Of a stretch of DNA of 64,000 bases, positions 24,650 through 36,189 are shown piece after piece (the stretch's first letter is position 1; the number at the start of each line of letters is the position of its first letter). The stretch is from assembly GCF_018130695.1 (NCBI RefSeq), contig NZ_JAFCJX010000031.1, positions 1 to 64,000 of the forward strand, in the 5' to 3' direction. The notes beneath the pieces were generated by a model, which was not told where the DNA came from, ran no database searches, and was given only the letters and a program-made list of their open reading frames with translations. This stretch comes from Bradyrhizobium jicamae (GTDB lineage: Bacteria > Pseudomonadota > Alphaproteobacteria > Rhizobiales > Xanthobacteraceae). A program made the position numbers and the translations under genes.

Positions 24650-25801
24650 ATGAACGATCGATATGATGCCGTCGTCATTGGCCTCGGCGCCATGGGCAGT
24701 GCCGCCTTCTTCGAGCTGGCGAAGCGCGGCGCGCGCGTGCTCGGCATCGAGCAATTCGACCCCGGTCACGACAGGGGGTCATCGCATGGCGAAAGCCGCA
24801 TCATCCGCCTCGCCTACTTCGAGCATCCGTCCTATGTGCCGCTGGTTCAGGAGGCGCGGCATCGCTGGGCCGAGATCCAGCAGCGCGCCGACGAGACCAT
24901 CTTCCTCGACATCGGCTGCGTCGAGATCGGTTTCCCGGGCGCGCCCCTGATCCGTCGCTCGCTGGAAGCCGCGCGTCAACATTCGCTTCACGTGGACGAG
25001 ATGGACGCACGGGACATCCGCATGCGATTTCCGGCGTTCGACGTGCCCGATGATTGGACCGGGCACTTTCAAGCCGACGGCGGCCTGCTGATCCCCGAGT
25101 TGGCGATCAAGACCTTCGTCCGCGAAGCCGTGCGGCTGGGCGGAACGCTGATGGCCGGCACGAAGGTCAGGCGGATCGAAAGCGGATCGAAATATCCGGA
25201 GATCGATCTTGGCGCCGGACGCGTCAGCGCCGAGCGCGTGATCGTCACCGCCGGCGCCTGGCTCACCGAACTGGTCGATATTCCGCTTCCGCTCGAAATC
25301 TCGCGGCAGGTGGTGGGCTGGTTCGAGCCGCAGGTCGCCGCGAGCTTCACGCCGGAGGCCTTGCCGGTGTTCTTGCTGGCGACCCCGGATAATGCCTATT
25401 ACGGCTTTCCCAACCACAGGGAGTCGGGATGGAAGGCGGCATCGCATCTGCACGGCCGATCGCTTCAGAACGCGGACGCCCTGCGCCAGGACGCGGCGCC
25501 TGATGATGAGGCGCAGATCAGGCGGATGGTGTCCGACTACATGCCTGACGGCAACGGTCCGCTCCGGAAGATGCAGACATGCATGTACACGAATACGCCT
25601 GACGGCCATTTCCTGATCGATCGGGCCGCACACGACGCCCGCATCATTGTTGCGTCGGCGTGCTCCGGACACGGCTTCAAGTTTGCGCCCGTGATCGGCG
25701 CAATTCTCGCCGACATGGCCGAAGACAAGACGCCGGCATTTCCGATCGATGGCTTCTCCGCCGACATGTCGCGCCGCCTGTCGCCGGTGCAGCTGTTTTG
25801 A
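24650..25801 (+). CDS. solA: monomeric sarcosine oxidase / N-methyltryptophan oxidase-like flavoenzyme
   Basis: A 383-residue FAD-dependent amine oxidase of the MSOX/NMTO family. The N-terminal Rossmann dinucleotide motif is VVIGLGAMGSAAF (about 9-21). The GSSHGESRIIRLAYFE block (about 44-60) is diagnostic for the family. The C-terminal ACSGHGFKFAP contains the Cys that binds FAD covalently (near 337). These enzymes oxidatively demethylate secondary amino acids to give formaldehyde, the amino acid and H2O2. The natural substrate here is open, since sarcosine, N-methyltryptophan and pipecolate oxidases share these motifs. It is a single-gene unit; the length matches the family (about 385). Confidence 0.88.
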   Translation: MNDRYDAVVIGLGAMGSAAFFELAKRGARVLGIEQFDPGHDRGSSHGESRIIRLAYFEHPSYVPLVQEARHRWAEIQQRADETIFLDIGCVEIGFPGAPLIRRSLEAARQHSLHVDEMDARDIRMRFPAFDVPDDWTGHFQADGGLLIPELAIKTFVREAVRLGGTLMAGTKVRRIESGSKYPEIDLGAGRVSAERVIVTAGAWLTELVDIPLPLEISRQVVGWFEPQVAASFTPEALPVFLLATPDNAYYGFPNHRESGWKAASHLHGRSLQNADALRQDAAPDDEAQIRRMVSDYMPDGNGPLRKMQTCMYTNTPDGHFLIDRAAHDARIIVASACSGHGFKFAPVIGAILADMAEDKTPAFPIDGFSADMSRRLSPVQLF

Positions 25802-25957
25802 GGCGAACATCGCTCAACCCCCCTGCGCCTGCGACATCATTCGCGTCGACGGCACCGCCCTCGTGGGCGACAATCGACCGGGGGCGACCGTTTGGATATG
25901 TCGCCCGAGACCGTGAGCGACACCCGTTTTCCTCAATCCATTTTTCGGAGACGCATC

Positions 25958-26251
25958 ATGCAGGTTTATAATGTGGTCAGGTTCAAGGTGAAGCAGGGGG
26001 AGGAGGCCGCCTTCCTCGATGCGCACCGCAACGGCAAGGCCAAATGGCCGGGCCTCGCGCATGGCGTCATCATCAAGACCGGCGAGCAGACCTTCTGCCT
26101 GATCGGCACCTGGTCGAGCCAGGAGGCGATGGCCGCGGCGCGCCCCGCGATGATCAAGACTCTCGACAGCTTCCGATCCGTGCTCGAGGATCAGGGCAAC
26201 GGACGCGGCGTGACCGATGCCGTGTCGGGAACGGTCGTGCTCGATCTCTAG
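25958..26251 (+). CDS. small ABM-like alpha/beta-barrel protein
   Basis: A 97-residue protein that resembles a single antibiotic-biosynthesis-monooxygenase (dimeric alpha/beta barrel) domain: YNVVRFKVKQGEEAAFLDAH, then GVIIKTGEQTFCLIGTWSS and a helix AAARPAMIKTLDSFRS. Met at 25958 follows CGGAGA seven bases upstream; the open frame further 5' has no ribosome site. Such proteins act as small oxygenases or as heme- or quinone-related enzymes, but no active site can be named here. It stands alone between the sarcosine oxidase-like gene and a long gap. Confidence 0.65.
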   Translation: MQVYNVVRFKVKQGEEAAFLDAHRNGKAKWPGLAHGVIIKTGEQTFCLIGTWSSQEAMAAARPAMIKTLDSFRSVLEDQGNGRGVTDAVSGTVVLDL

Positions 26252-26611
26252 CACGCGACGTCCGCAACGCATCTGACGCCAAGGCGCAGATTCATCTCCT
26301 GATCGTCACGCCCTTCGTGGTGAAATGCTGCGCCCGACGCTGCAGTACATCAGCCCTCGCGTGCCGGCGCCTCGCACAGCAACAGCCACGCGCCGGTATC
26401 ACGATAACGCAGGGACGCTGCGGCCGGAATTCCACGGGCATTTTGAAGCAAATCATCGGAATCTTGCGGAACCAAACCTTAAGGACGTGGACCTAGGCTC
26501 CCGGTCAGGAAACGCCTTGTTGCCGCCGTCGCTTGGCAAGGGCTTCGCTTTCAACGCCGCCACCGTGGTTTGCAGACACAATTTTCGTCACCGACCGGAT
26601 AGCCGAACGTT
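26252..26611. other. 360-base gap, no gene seen
   Basis: Short overlapping frames only, none with a ribosome site or recognisable product. It presumably contains the promoter of the following GGDEF-EAL gene, but no clear -35/-10 pair is recognised. Confidence 0.5.
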
Positions 26612-29251
26612 TTGAGCAAACTCCGCAACATCATTGTCGACGCGGCGGCGATCATTTGGCGCAGCGCCCCGCTGCAGCTCGCCTTGTTCTTCCTGCCGCT
26701 GGTGTGGATCGGCTACTTCGCGATCAGCTCTTCGGAAAGAACCGATGCGCTCCAGCAAGCCCGCGCGCATGGCGACAGCGTCGCCAAGCTGTTCGAGGAA
26801 AACACCGAACGGATATTTGAACGGGTCGATCAGTCGCTGCTGATCGTGCGGGCCCTCAATGCGCAGGATCCGGCCGGCTTCGACCTGAAATCATGGGCCG
26901 ACAGGGCGCGCATCGCGAGCGGCGATGTCGTTCAGTTCTCGCTAATCGGACTGGACGGCTACCTGCACCAGACGACGACGGGTTATTCCGGACCGCCGCT
27001 TTATCTTGGCGACCGGGAGCACTTCGCCAATGTGCTCAGGCAATCCGGCGACAATCTCTATGTTGCCAAGCCGGTGTTGGGGCGCGCGTCCGGCAAGTGG
27101 ACCATCCAGATCGCGCGAAAGCTGTTCGACCTCGAACACAATTCCATCGGCGTCGTCGTGGGCTCGATCAGTGTCGACCTGGTCGGCAATTTCTACGACA
27201 CCGCAAAGCTCGGAACAGGAGGGACGCTTGTCCTTCGAAATCAGGACTATGTCGTGCTGGCGACGCGGGGAATAGACCCGGGCACGGTGCTCGGCCAACG
27301 TCGCGTGTCCCGGCTGGAAGACGCATTGCGGGACACCAACTATACGCAATACTGGAGCGAGGGCCGTCCGGATCGCAGCAACAGGTTGATTACTGCGCGC
27401 AGATCGTCCCTGTTTCCTCTCATTTTCACGGTGGGCGTTTCCGAACAGGAGATCTATTCGCGCTATCAATCGCGACAGAAGATCTATCTGGGTGGCGCGC
27501 TACTTCTCACCTTCATCATCGCCGGCGCGGCCGCGTTCCACTGGCGGCGCCAGCGGGCGCTCGATCTGGCGCAACAAGAGCTGCGCGATTCCGTCAGCAA
27601 GTTCGAGGACGTGCTCCGCAACCTGTCCCAGGGGCTGAGCATGTTCGACGGCAACGACCGCCTGATCGCATTCAATCGGCGCTGGCTGGACGCCTATGAT
27701 CTTTCGCCGGAGCAGACCCGGCTCGGCATGACGTTCCAGGAGGTGTTCGCGAAGCAGGATGCCGTGCCCGACCTCGACGGCTACCTGCGAAATCTGAAGG
27801 ACAGGCTCGCGGTCGCGGAAAACACCTCGAACACGGTGACATTCCCGGACGGGCGCGTCATCTACATCTCCTACGGGCGGCGCCAGGGCGGCGGCTGGAT
27901 CGCCACTCATGAGGATATCACCGAACGCAAGGCCTCCGAGGACAGGATCGAGAGGCTGGCTCACTATGACAGCCTGACCGGGCTTGCGAACCGCAACCTG
28001 TTCAGGGAGCGCGTCGACGAAACGCTGGCAGGGTATCGCCGCCTCAACACGCCTTTCGCCGTGCTGCTGCTCGACCTCGACAAGTTCAAGCCCGTCAACG
28101 ACGCGCTCGGCCATCAGTCCGGCGATGCGCTGCTCAAGCAGGTTGCCGGCCGGATCAAGACCGAGATCCGCGCGACCGATACGGCAGCCCGGATCGGCGG
28201 AGATGAATTCGCGCTGATCGTCAATCTGGGCCAGGGCTTGCTTCACGAAGATGCAGCGGCGCTTGCAGGGCGACTGATCAATGCGATCTCCGCGCCCTAT
28301 GACATAGCCGGCCATCCGATCGTGATCGGATGCAGCATCGGCATTGCCGTGGTCCCCGAGCATGGCACGCTGATCGACGAGATTCTGCGCAACGCCGATC
28401 TCGCGCTGTACCAATCGAAGAATGCCGGGCGCAACTGCTTCAACATCTATTCGCCCGAACTCAAGGCCGAAGCCGACGAGCGCAACATCCTCGAAATCGA
28501 GCTTCGCGAGGCGATCTGGCGCGAGGAGATCGAGGTCTACTACCAGCCGGTGATCGAGCTCGGCACGGGCCGGACCAAATCCGTCGAAGCGCTCGCGCGC
28601 TGGCGCCACAAGACCAGGGGCTTCGTCTCCCCGACCGAATTCATCCCGGTGGCCGAGGAAGGCGGCCTGATCGTCGAGCTTGGCAAGCTGGTGCTCGCCA
28701 GGGCGTGTCGTGACGCCATGACGATGCCTGACGACATCAAGGTGGCGGTGAACCTGTCGGCCGTGCAATTTGCCACGAGCGACGTCGTCGATTCCGTGAT
28801 GTTCGCACTCTCCGACAGCGGCCTTCCCGAGAAACGGCTGGAGCTCGAGATCACCGAGAGCGTCTTCCTGGCCGACAGCCAGGAGACTCTCAAGACGCTG
28901 CAGCGCCTGCAGAGGCTCGGTGTTTCCATTGCCCTCGATGATTTCGGCGTCGGCTATTCGTCATTGTCCTATCTAACCGCCTTCCCATTCAACAAGGTCA
29001 AGATCGACAAGTCATTTGTCGACCGGATCGGCCGCCCCGAGACGCTTGCTGTGCTGAGCTCGATCGTTCAGCTTGCCAGGACGCTGCACCTGTCCATCGT
29101 TGCTGAAGGCATCGAGACCGAGGAACAGCTGGACAAGATCCGCCTGCTCGGAATTTCTCTCGGTCAAGGCTATGTCTTCAGCAAGCCCGCACCGCTCGCC
29201 GATCTCGCATGGCCATCGCATGCCTCGCGCAAACGGCAGGCCGTGGCCTAA
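26612..29251 (+). CDS. Cache-PAS-GGDEF-EAL c-di-GMP signalling protein
   Basis: An 879-residue membrane receptor. Transmembrane helices at about 18-40 and 290-310 flank an extracytoplasmic double-Cache-like sensor (about 45-285). A PAS domain (about 325-440), a GGDEF domain (about 445-610) and an EAL domain (about 620-870) follow. The RIGGDEF signature is intact, with inhibitory-site RATD five residues before it. The EAL set is complete (VEALARW, VNLSAVQF, LEITES, DDFGVGYSS, KIDKSF, AEGIET). It may be bifunctional. The start is a TTG at 26612; no in-frame ATG exists before the first transmembrane helix, so a non-ATG start is needed. Confidence 0.87.
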   Translation: MSKLRNIIVDAAAIIWRSAPLQLALFFLPLVWIGYFAISSSERTDALQQARAHGDSVAKLFEENTERIFERVDQSLLIVRALNAQDPAGFDLKSWADRARIASGDVVQFSLIGLDGYLHQTTTGYSGPPLYLGDREHFANVLRQSGDNLYVAKPVLGRASGKWTIQIARKLFDLEHNSIGVVVGSISVDLVGNFYDTAKLGTGGTLVLRNQDYVVLATRGIDPGTVLGQRRVSRLEDALRDTNYTQYWSEGRPDRSNRLITARRSSLFPLIFTVGVSEQEIYSRYQSRQKIYLGGALLLTFIIAGAAAFHWRRQRALDLAQQELRDSVSKFEDVLRNLSQGLSMFDGNDRLIAFNRRWLDAYDLSPEQTRLGMTFQEVFAKQDAVPDLDGYLRNLKDRLAVAENTSNTVTFPDGRVIYISYGRRQGGGWIATHEDITERKASEDRIERLAHYDSLTGLANRNLFRERVDETLAGYRRLNTPFAVLLLDLDKFKPVNDALGHQSGDALLKQVAGRIKTEIRATDTAARIGGDEFALIVNLGQGLLHEDAAALAGRLINAISAPYDIAGHPIVIGCSIGIAVVPEHGTLIDEILRNADLALYQSKNAGRNCFNIYSPELKAEADERNILEIELREAIWREEIEVYYQPVIELGTGRTKSVEALARWRHKTRGFVSPTEFIPVAEEGGLIVELGKLVLARACRDAMTMPDDIKVAVNLSAVQFATSDVVDSVMFALSDSGLPEKRLELEITESVFLADSQETLKTLQRLQRLGVSIALDDFGVGYSSLSYLTAFPFNKVKIDKSFVDRIGRPETLAVLSSIVQLARTLHLSIVAEGIETEEQLDKIRLLGISLGQGYVFSKPAPLADLAWPSHASRKRQAVA

Positions 29252-29296
29252 GGCGCGATGAGATTGGGATGAATCGACCTGACCGCGGGTTCGGTC

Positions 29297-29321
29297 CACC
29301 TCTCCCCAGCGGGGAGAGGTG
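29297..29321. terminator. perfect 11-bp hairpin
   Basis: CACCTCTCCCC-AGC-GGGGAGAGGTG, an 11-bp stem with a 3-base loop, 46 bases after the GGDEF-EAL stop. It can form equally on either strand and lies between convergent genes, so it may end transcription from both sides. No U-run follows. It is related in sequence to the C/G-run repeats. Confidence 0.55.
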
Positions 29322-29416
29322 AACTTCCGATTCGGCGCCACCTCAACCTGATCTCGTCTTGCTTTAGATACGGGGCCGAGGCTGGTGAGGCCTACTATCT
29401 GACGCATGACCGCCAG

Positions 29417-30667
29417 TCAGGGAGTGAAATCGAAAAAGTCCGCCTCCCCGAGGAAGAAGAACTGCAGTCGGTTGTCCTGATCGCGCAGAGTCCTGACCTT
29501 GTCCTCGATCGCTTTCATGTGCTTCAGGCGATCCTGCTTCGTTTCGCTTTCCTTCGAGCTGTTGAACCAGAACTTGAATTTCCTGTTCGTTCCGTCGTTG
29601 GAGCGCGCGTTGAAAATGGCATCGAGAACGATGGGCTCGGGGTTTCCGCTGAATCCATTGCCGCAGAATACGTAATTGTCGGCCGTGATATTCCTGGCGA
29701 ATTCCTTGGTCGTATTCTTCTCAGAACCGTGATGCGGAACCTTCAGAATGTCGACGTGCAGCTTGCCGTTCTCGAGGAGGCCGAGCTTGTCCAGCCCCTT
29801 GATCACGTCATTCGCGTGTCCGTCACCGGTGAGCAGGAGCGTGGTATTGCCGTCTTCGACATAAAGCATGATGGACGCCAGATTGGGCGGCGTGACTTTT
29901 GTCCTGTCGCCCAGCTGGGTCGCGGCGAAGGCAGGCCCCAGGATCGTGTCGACATTTTCCTCAAGTTCGCCGGCATCCCTCCTGGCCTGGTCGCGCAGCT
30001 TCCTGACCGTCTCCCGGTTGTCGCGAAGCCAGTCGTTCCAAACGTCTCTGAAGGCGTCCAGATCCTCTTCGAACGGCGCGACAATCCTGCATTTGAGGCT
30101 GCCGAACGCGACGGTCGCATTGTTGCTCCGAAACATGATCAGCTTCTGATTCTCGTTCAGCGGGATGTCGAGCTGTTCGGCGCTGACGCGCTGGGACACC
30201 TTTATTGCCTGCTTGTTGCTCGACACGATGGCCTGGTTTTCCAGGGCAGCGTCGCGGAGCTGGTCGTCGTCGACGTCGGCGAGAATAGGGACCATGGCCG
30301 CAAGCATGTCGCTGATCTCTCCGGCGTTCTGTCCGATCTGATCGTGAAAGGCGTTGTGCCAGATTCGCTTTATCTTCGGCGGTTCCGGCACGTCCGGCTC
30401 ATTGAATTCGTTGTCGCCTGAAGCCTGATGATGCCTGAAGACTTTCCAGGCCATCGCATTGTCGAGCAGTTCGAGCACGCCGCCGATGTGATCGTCGTCG
30501 ACATGGGAGACGCACAGCAGGTCAATGGCGTCTTCCTCGGCGAGATGCGCGGCGACATGATTCACGAAGCTTTCCCGCATCCCACCGTCGCTCAATATCT
30601 TGCCGCCGCCGCTGCCTTTGATGAGCAAGCAGTCGCCCTTGTCGGAATGAAAAACCCTGAGTTCCAT
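29417..30667 (-). CDS. ComEC-type metallo-beta-lactamase-fold hydrolase, partner of subtilase
   Basis: A 416-residue soluble protein with the metallo-beta-lactamase fold as found in the ComEC C-terminal domain. It opens ELRVFHSDKGDCLLIKGSGG, has the metal motif SHVDDDHIGG (His55, Asp57, Asp59, His60), LLLTGDGHANDVI around 270-285 and VPHHGSEKN around 305. There is no membrane segment, so it is not ComEC itself. Free-standing relatives are predicted phosphoesterases or nucleases. The insert at about 80-215 and the C-terminal tail are not recognised. Met at 30667 is preceded by TTGGAG; a TTG five codons earlier overlaps that site. It starts 30 bases after the subtilase stop, so the two are surely one operon. 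GC is low for the window (31 of 60 counted at 30121-30180). Confidence 0.85.
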   Translation of the reverse strand: MELRVFHSDKGDCLLIKGSGGGKILSDGGMRESFVNHVAAHLAEEDAIDLLCVSHVDDDHIGGVLELLDNAMAWKVFRHHQASGDNEFNEPDVPEPPKIKRIWHNAFHDQIGQNAGEISDMLAAMVPILADVDDDQLRDAALENQAIVSSNKQAIKVSQRVSAEQLDIPLNENQKLIMFRSNNATVAFGSLKCRIVAPFEEDLDAFRDVWNDWLRDNRETVRKLRDQARRDAGELEENVDTILGPAFAATQLGDRTKVTPPNLASIMLYVEDGNTTLLLTGDGHANDVIKGLDKLGLLENGKLHVDILKVPHHGSEKNTTKEFARNITADNYVFCGNGFSGNPEPIVLDAIFNARSNDGTNRKFKFWFNSSKESETKQDRLKHMKAIEDKVRTLRDQDNRLQFFFLGEADFFDFTP

Positions 30668-30697
30668 GGCGTCGCGCTCCAAACATTGAACGAAAAA

Positions 30698-32770
30698 CTA
30701 GCTTGTCGGAATGTCCGTGATGTCTTGTCGCCGACTCGCCTTCAGCGTTTCATCGAGGCATGCTTGTGGGTCGATTACGCCAAACCCCGCATCATTGGCC
30801 CAGTCGAACGTCTTGCCGGGCAGAGGCCGCGCGGTTCGTTGGATGATGCTGCCGATTTGCGCCGCATTGAGCTGCGGCGATAACGAGAGCATGGTCGCGG
30901 CGATGCCGGCAACATACGGGCTCGCCATGCTGGTGCCCGTCAGGGCAATCCATTCATTGCTCGCACCGGAAAATCCCTTTGCAGCGACAATGTCGGTTCC
31001 CGCCGCCGCGATGTCGGGCTTGAGGCGGCCATCGCGGGTTGGTCCCTGGCTGCTCGTCGCGTGAATTCGGCTCTTGCGCAAATCGAGATTAGCCACCGAG
31101 ATGACGCGCGGGCTGCAGGCGAGCGAGCTGATCTGCGACACCGGTACGTTGGTCCGTTCCGAGAAGAACGATGGAAACCTCCACGCTTCCCGGGTTCCGA
31201 TTTTTCCCACCGGCGCCGGATCATCGCGCTCAATCCATCCATGGAAGCGTCCGTCACGTATGTCCGTCCCTTCAAGGCGAACCGTCCATATGCCGGACGC
31301 GACGCCGATCACCTGGCCGCGCTTCAGGTAGGGCGAGAGGTAAATCGCAATCTGATTGCAACCGTTTACCGGATGATAGATCTCGTTGTAGATGCTGACG
31401 AAGGTACTGTCCGGCAGTTGCCTGTTCTCAATATATTGCCGTTCGTCGACCGGCCCGATCCATTCACTGGAATCCGGCGGCTGCAGCCAAACCCGGAAGC
31501 GGTCCTGACCGCTGTACCAGATTTCGAGCTCATTCTCCGAAATATCCGATCGTCCGTTGCCGATAACGGTCCACTCGAGACGCGTCTCGAGTCCGCGAGA
31601 AGCAATTTTTCCGGCCGTGTGTATCCGGCCCATCACAAAGCCCAGATCGCCGGCGGTCAACGGCGCGGACTGGCCGGCATTGCCGCCTGCCACCGTGACG
31701 CAGCGGCCGGAGATCGAGAGCGAGTTCTCGATCCAGCGGCAAAGCGGGCTGCTGCCATCATGCGCATCCCCGTTGGTACCCAGGCTGACGTTGATGGATA
31801 TCGGCAGCGGGCTGCCATTGTTCTCTGTTTTTCCGAGTTCTTCGGCAACATCGATGAGATATTCGATAGCGTCGACGAGCCGGCTTGAATCGTAGAAGGA
31901 CTTGCGGCGGTCGAGGTCCGAGGCGGGCAGAGCGATCAAGACCCCGGCGATGAAGGCATACGGACAGACGCCGCTATTCCCGGCGGCGATACTTGCAACA
32001 TGCGTTCCGTGCGATCCGGGGATGGTTTGGGATTGCGGCTCCAGATCGACCGCCGGCAATTTTGTCGCGGCGCTGTCCGCAAGCGCCTTGTTCATGTGAT
32101 CGGCGCGAATTTCCGACCCATAGTCAAATCTGGGCTTGCCGCCTTTGCCGAGGTATTGAGGCGGTTTCCGCGACCGGCCGCCTTGATCCCAAATTCGGAC
32201 AAAGCGGGTGGCCTTGCCTCCAGCCTGCAGCGGCGCAAGGAAATCTTCGTGGGCGAAATCGAAACCTTGAACGTCCACGATTCCGACGAGGACCGGCCCC
32301 TGCCTGGCCCCCTTCGGCAGGGCGGGTGCCTTCTGAGCGTTGTTTTCAGCCACATCGCCCGATTGGACGGGCTCGGAAAACTTCAGGGACTCGGACGGCG
32401 AGACCATTGCGACGCCTTTCCTCGCGGCAATCTTCTGGACGTCCGCGACGGCAATTTCGGCGAGCGCAATGCTGCCCTTTCGGTGCTTTTCTCCGGGAAT
32501 GGCAGGCACCGAAGGATTCCGCAGATCGACGAACACGTTCACCAGCGTTCGCTTGTCCGGCTCCCAGTTCCTGGTGACGGCGACGATGGGTGCACTGGAA
32601 TTGGGTGCGATGGGAACGGCGCCTTCACCTCGGCATTGCGAGCTTGTTGGTACTGAAGCAGGCAAGCAAAGGGTCGATGACAGTTCCGCTCGGATCTGGT
32701 TGACTTCGAAATTTGCATTTCCGACCATTCGCAACTTCGGATGTATTTTGCCGCTCGGGGTCTTGGCCAT
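30698..32770 (-). CDS. subtilisin-like (S8) serine protease with large insertion
   Basis: A 690-residue predicted protease. The S8 triad is in order: Asp166 in GIVDVQGFDFAH, His254 in GSHGTHVASIAAG and Ser614 in LTGTSMASPYVAG. There are about 360 residues between His and Ser, roughly 200 more than in subtilisin. The insertion (about 380-540) looks beta-rich and may be a substrate or sensor domain. The first ~155 residues form a pre-domain of unknown type. No signal peptide or transmembrane helix is seen, so the protease is probably cytoplasmic, unlike most S8 enzymes. ATG 32770 follows GGAGAAGG. It is the first gene of a two-gene unit with the MBL-fold protein. The low GC (29 of 60 at 31381-31440) suggests acquisition by transfer. 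Confidence 0.87.
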   Translation of the reverse strand: MAKTPSGKIHPKLRMVGNANFEVNQIRAELSSTLCLPASVPTSSQCRGEGAVPIAPNSSAPIVAVTRNWEPDKRTLVNVFVDLRNPSVPAIPGEKHRKGSIALAEIAVADVQKIAARKGVAMVSPSESLKFSEPVQSGDVAENNAQKAPALPKGARQGPVLVGIVDVQGFDFAHEDFLAPLQAGGKATRFVRIWDQGGRSRKPPQYLGKGGKPRFDYGSEIRADHMNKALADSAATKLPAVDLEPQSQTIPGSHGTHVASIAAGNSGVCPYAFIAGVLIALPASDLDRRKSFYDSSRLVDAIEYLIDVAEELGKTENNGSPLPISINVSLGTNGDAHDGSSPLCRWIENSLSISGRCVTVAGGNAGQSAPLTAGDLGFVMGRIHTAGKIASRGLETRLEWTVIGNGRSDISENELEIWYSGQDRFRVWLQPPDSSEWIGPVDERQYIENRQLPDSTFVSIYNEIYHPVNGCNQIAIYLSPYLKRGQVIGVASGIWTVRLEGTDIRDGRFHGWIERDDPAPVGKIGTREAWRFPSFFSERTNVPVSQISSLACSPRVISVANLDLRKSRIHATSSQGPTRDGRLKPDIAAAGTDIVAAKGFSGASNEWIALTGTSMASPYVAGIAATMLSLSPQLNAAQIGSIIQRTARPLPGKTFDWANDAGFGVIDPQACLDETLKASRRQDITDIPTS

Positions 32771-33098
32771 TGCCTTCTCCAAGGGTCTTGGAGCGTGGAC
32801 CGCCATCAAGGCGGATCCTGCAACCGTTTCAATAAACAATCATTCGGTGTGTCACTATGAGATACAATCTTAAGCTATAGCGGGCAGGATGAAGAGTGCG
32901 ACATTTCGCCCACTACCTCTGAGCGATGGCGACAGGTCCCGATGGCAGCGGTCGCACCGGGACCGCTACCCGCCGTCGTTCACTGATATCCTTGATGCGC
33001 TACGCGCCCTATGGGGCCTTGCACTCCGCGAGGAATTGAAGCTCGAAGGTCTTCATTCGCGTGCGCCTGAGAGGCATGCCCCGGACGCGCCTCCCCCG
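32771..33098. other. intergenic region upstream of the protease operon
   Basis: About 110 AT-rich bases (32800-32885) precede the protease gene and probably hold its promoter; no clear -35/-10 pair was recognised. The rest, up to the end of ygiQ, shows no gene. Confidence 0.5.
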
Positions 33099-35126
<2,028 letters not shown>

Positions 35127-35185
35127 GGCGCCCACGCATAAGCCCGCGGCGGCCCGAATTCAACCGAGCAGCCCGCAAACGATAC

Positions 35186-35668
35186 CTATGCGATGGCGGT
35201 GATTTCCAGTTCCTGGTTCCCCGACCCCACGACGTCGCCCACGGCTTTGCCCATCAGCGACCTCGCGACCGGCGCGACGAAGGAAATCGAGCCCGCCTTG
35301 GGGTCCGCCTCGTCCTCGCCGACGATGCGATAGGTCTGCACGCGCCCGTCGGCGCGACTGAAGGTCACGGTGCTGCCGAACGCGACCGTGTCGGTCGACG
35401 TCGGGTCAGGGACGAGTTGCGCCGTGCGAACCCGGTCCGTGAAGTACCTGAAATCACGCAGCGGGACTGCTGCCTGGCGCCGCTTTTCGTTGACGTCCTC
35501 GATGCTTTGCGCGGCCTCATAAGCCTCGCGCGCCTCTGCGAGCTGGCGCTCCAGCGCCTTCAGGCCTGCGGCGGTCACAAGGTTGGCATGCGGCGAGATC
35601 GGGCGGTCCGGCAACAGCGTCTCGGACGCCGTTTCGGCGCTTTCTTCCTTGGTGAAGGCAACGCTCAA
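35186..35668 (-). CDS. GreA/GreB-family transcription elongation factor
   Basis: A 160-residue Gre-family protein. The N-terminal coiled-coil finger (about 30-85; LVTAAGLKALERQLAEAREAY) inserts into the RNA polymerase channel to rescue backtracked complexes. The C-terminal FKBP-like domain (about 90-160) has VAFGSTVTFSRADG and the closing stretch SLMGKAVGDVV. The start is a TTG at 35668, translated as Met, preceded by GGAG at eight bases; no in-frame ATG fits. The open frame further upstream to 35860 has unrelated Arg-rich sequence. It may be a second, specialised Gre factor, as the main greA is usually elsewhere. Confidence 0.85.
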   Translation of the reverse strand: MSVAFTKEESAETASETLLPDRPISPHANLVTAAGLKALERQLAEAREAYEAAQSIEDVNEKRRQAAVPLRDFRYFTDRVRTAQLVPDPTSTDTVAFGSTVTFSRADGRVQTYRIVGEDEADPKAGSISFVAPVARSLMGKAVGDVVGSGNQELEITAIA

Positions 35669-35774
35669 TCCATAAGCTCCATCAGGCAAGTGGGCCGATT
35701 CCGGCAATGCCGGCACCGTGCCACTTATATAAGTTGATGTCGTGGCTTGTTCACGTCCCCTGATGGGGTACGCC

Positions 35775-35972
35775 TCACCGCGTCGTTTGCAGCGGCTGGC
35801 CGGGTGCACGATCGAGCGGCGGATGGGGGCGTGCCAACCCGGTCGTGCCGGGGGCCGCATCGCTGCTCACCTCGCGGGTGTTGACATTCTCCAGCGTGGT
35901 CACCGATGCCGCGACCAGCGCGATGGCGAGAGCGGCCGCGAACAGGATCAGCGCAGTTCGGTGTTGGGTCAT
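35775..35972 (-). CDS. small membrane-anchored/secreted protein
   Basis: A 65-residue hypothetical protein: a short basic N terminus (MTQHR), one hydrophobic helix (about 7-25, ALILFAAALAIALVAASV) and a polar Pro/Thr-rich tail. A GGAGGG eight bases upstream of ATG 35972 supports translation. It is either a single-pass membrane protein or has an uncleaved leader. No family is recognised. Confidence 0.6.
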   Translation of the reverse strand: MTQHRTALILFAAALAIALVAASVTTLENVNTREVSSDAAPGTTGLARPHPPLDRAPGQPLQTTR

Positions 35973-36189
35973 GGGCAAAGCCCTCCACGACACAGCAATA
36001 ACGCCGCCCAGGCGATTGGGTTCCCGTGGCAGGCCGATACCGTCGCGGGGCCAAATCTCCACAGGAAACACCGGGTTGTTGCGCGCGGGTGACAGGTGAA
36101 CGGGCAGAATCCCGCTAGGCTCCGAGCATTGCGGGCATCGGCGGAGTCCGGCGTCCATTTGATCATTTCTGTTGCGTCCGGGGGTTGCC

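Noticed and set aside
29417..30667. ComEC DNA-uptake channel
   Set aside because: The MBL domain stands alone; no competence domain or transmembrane helices are encoded.
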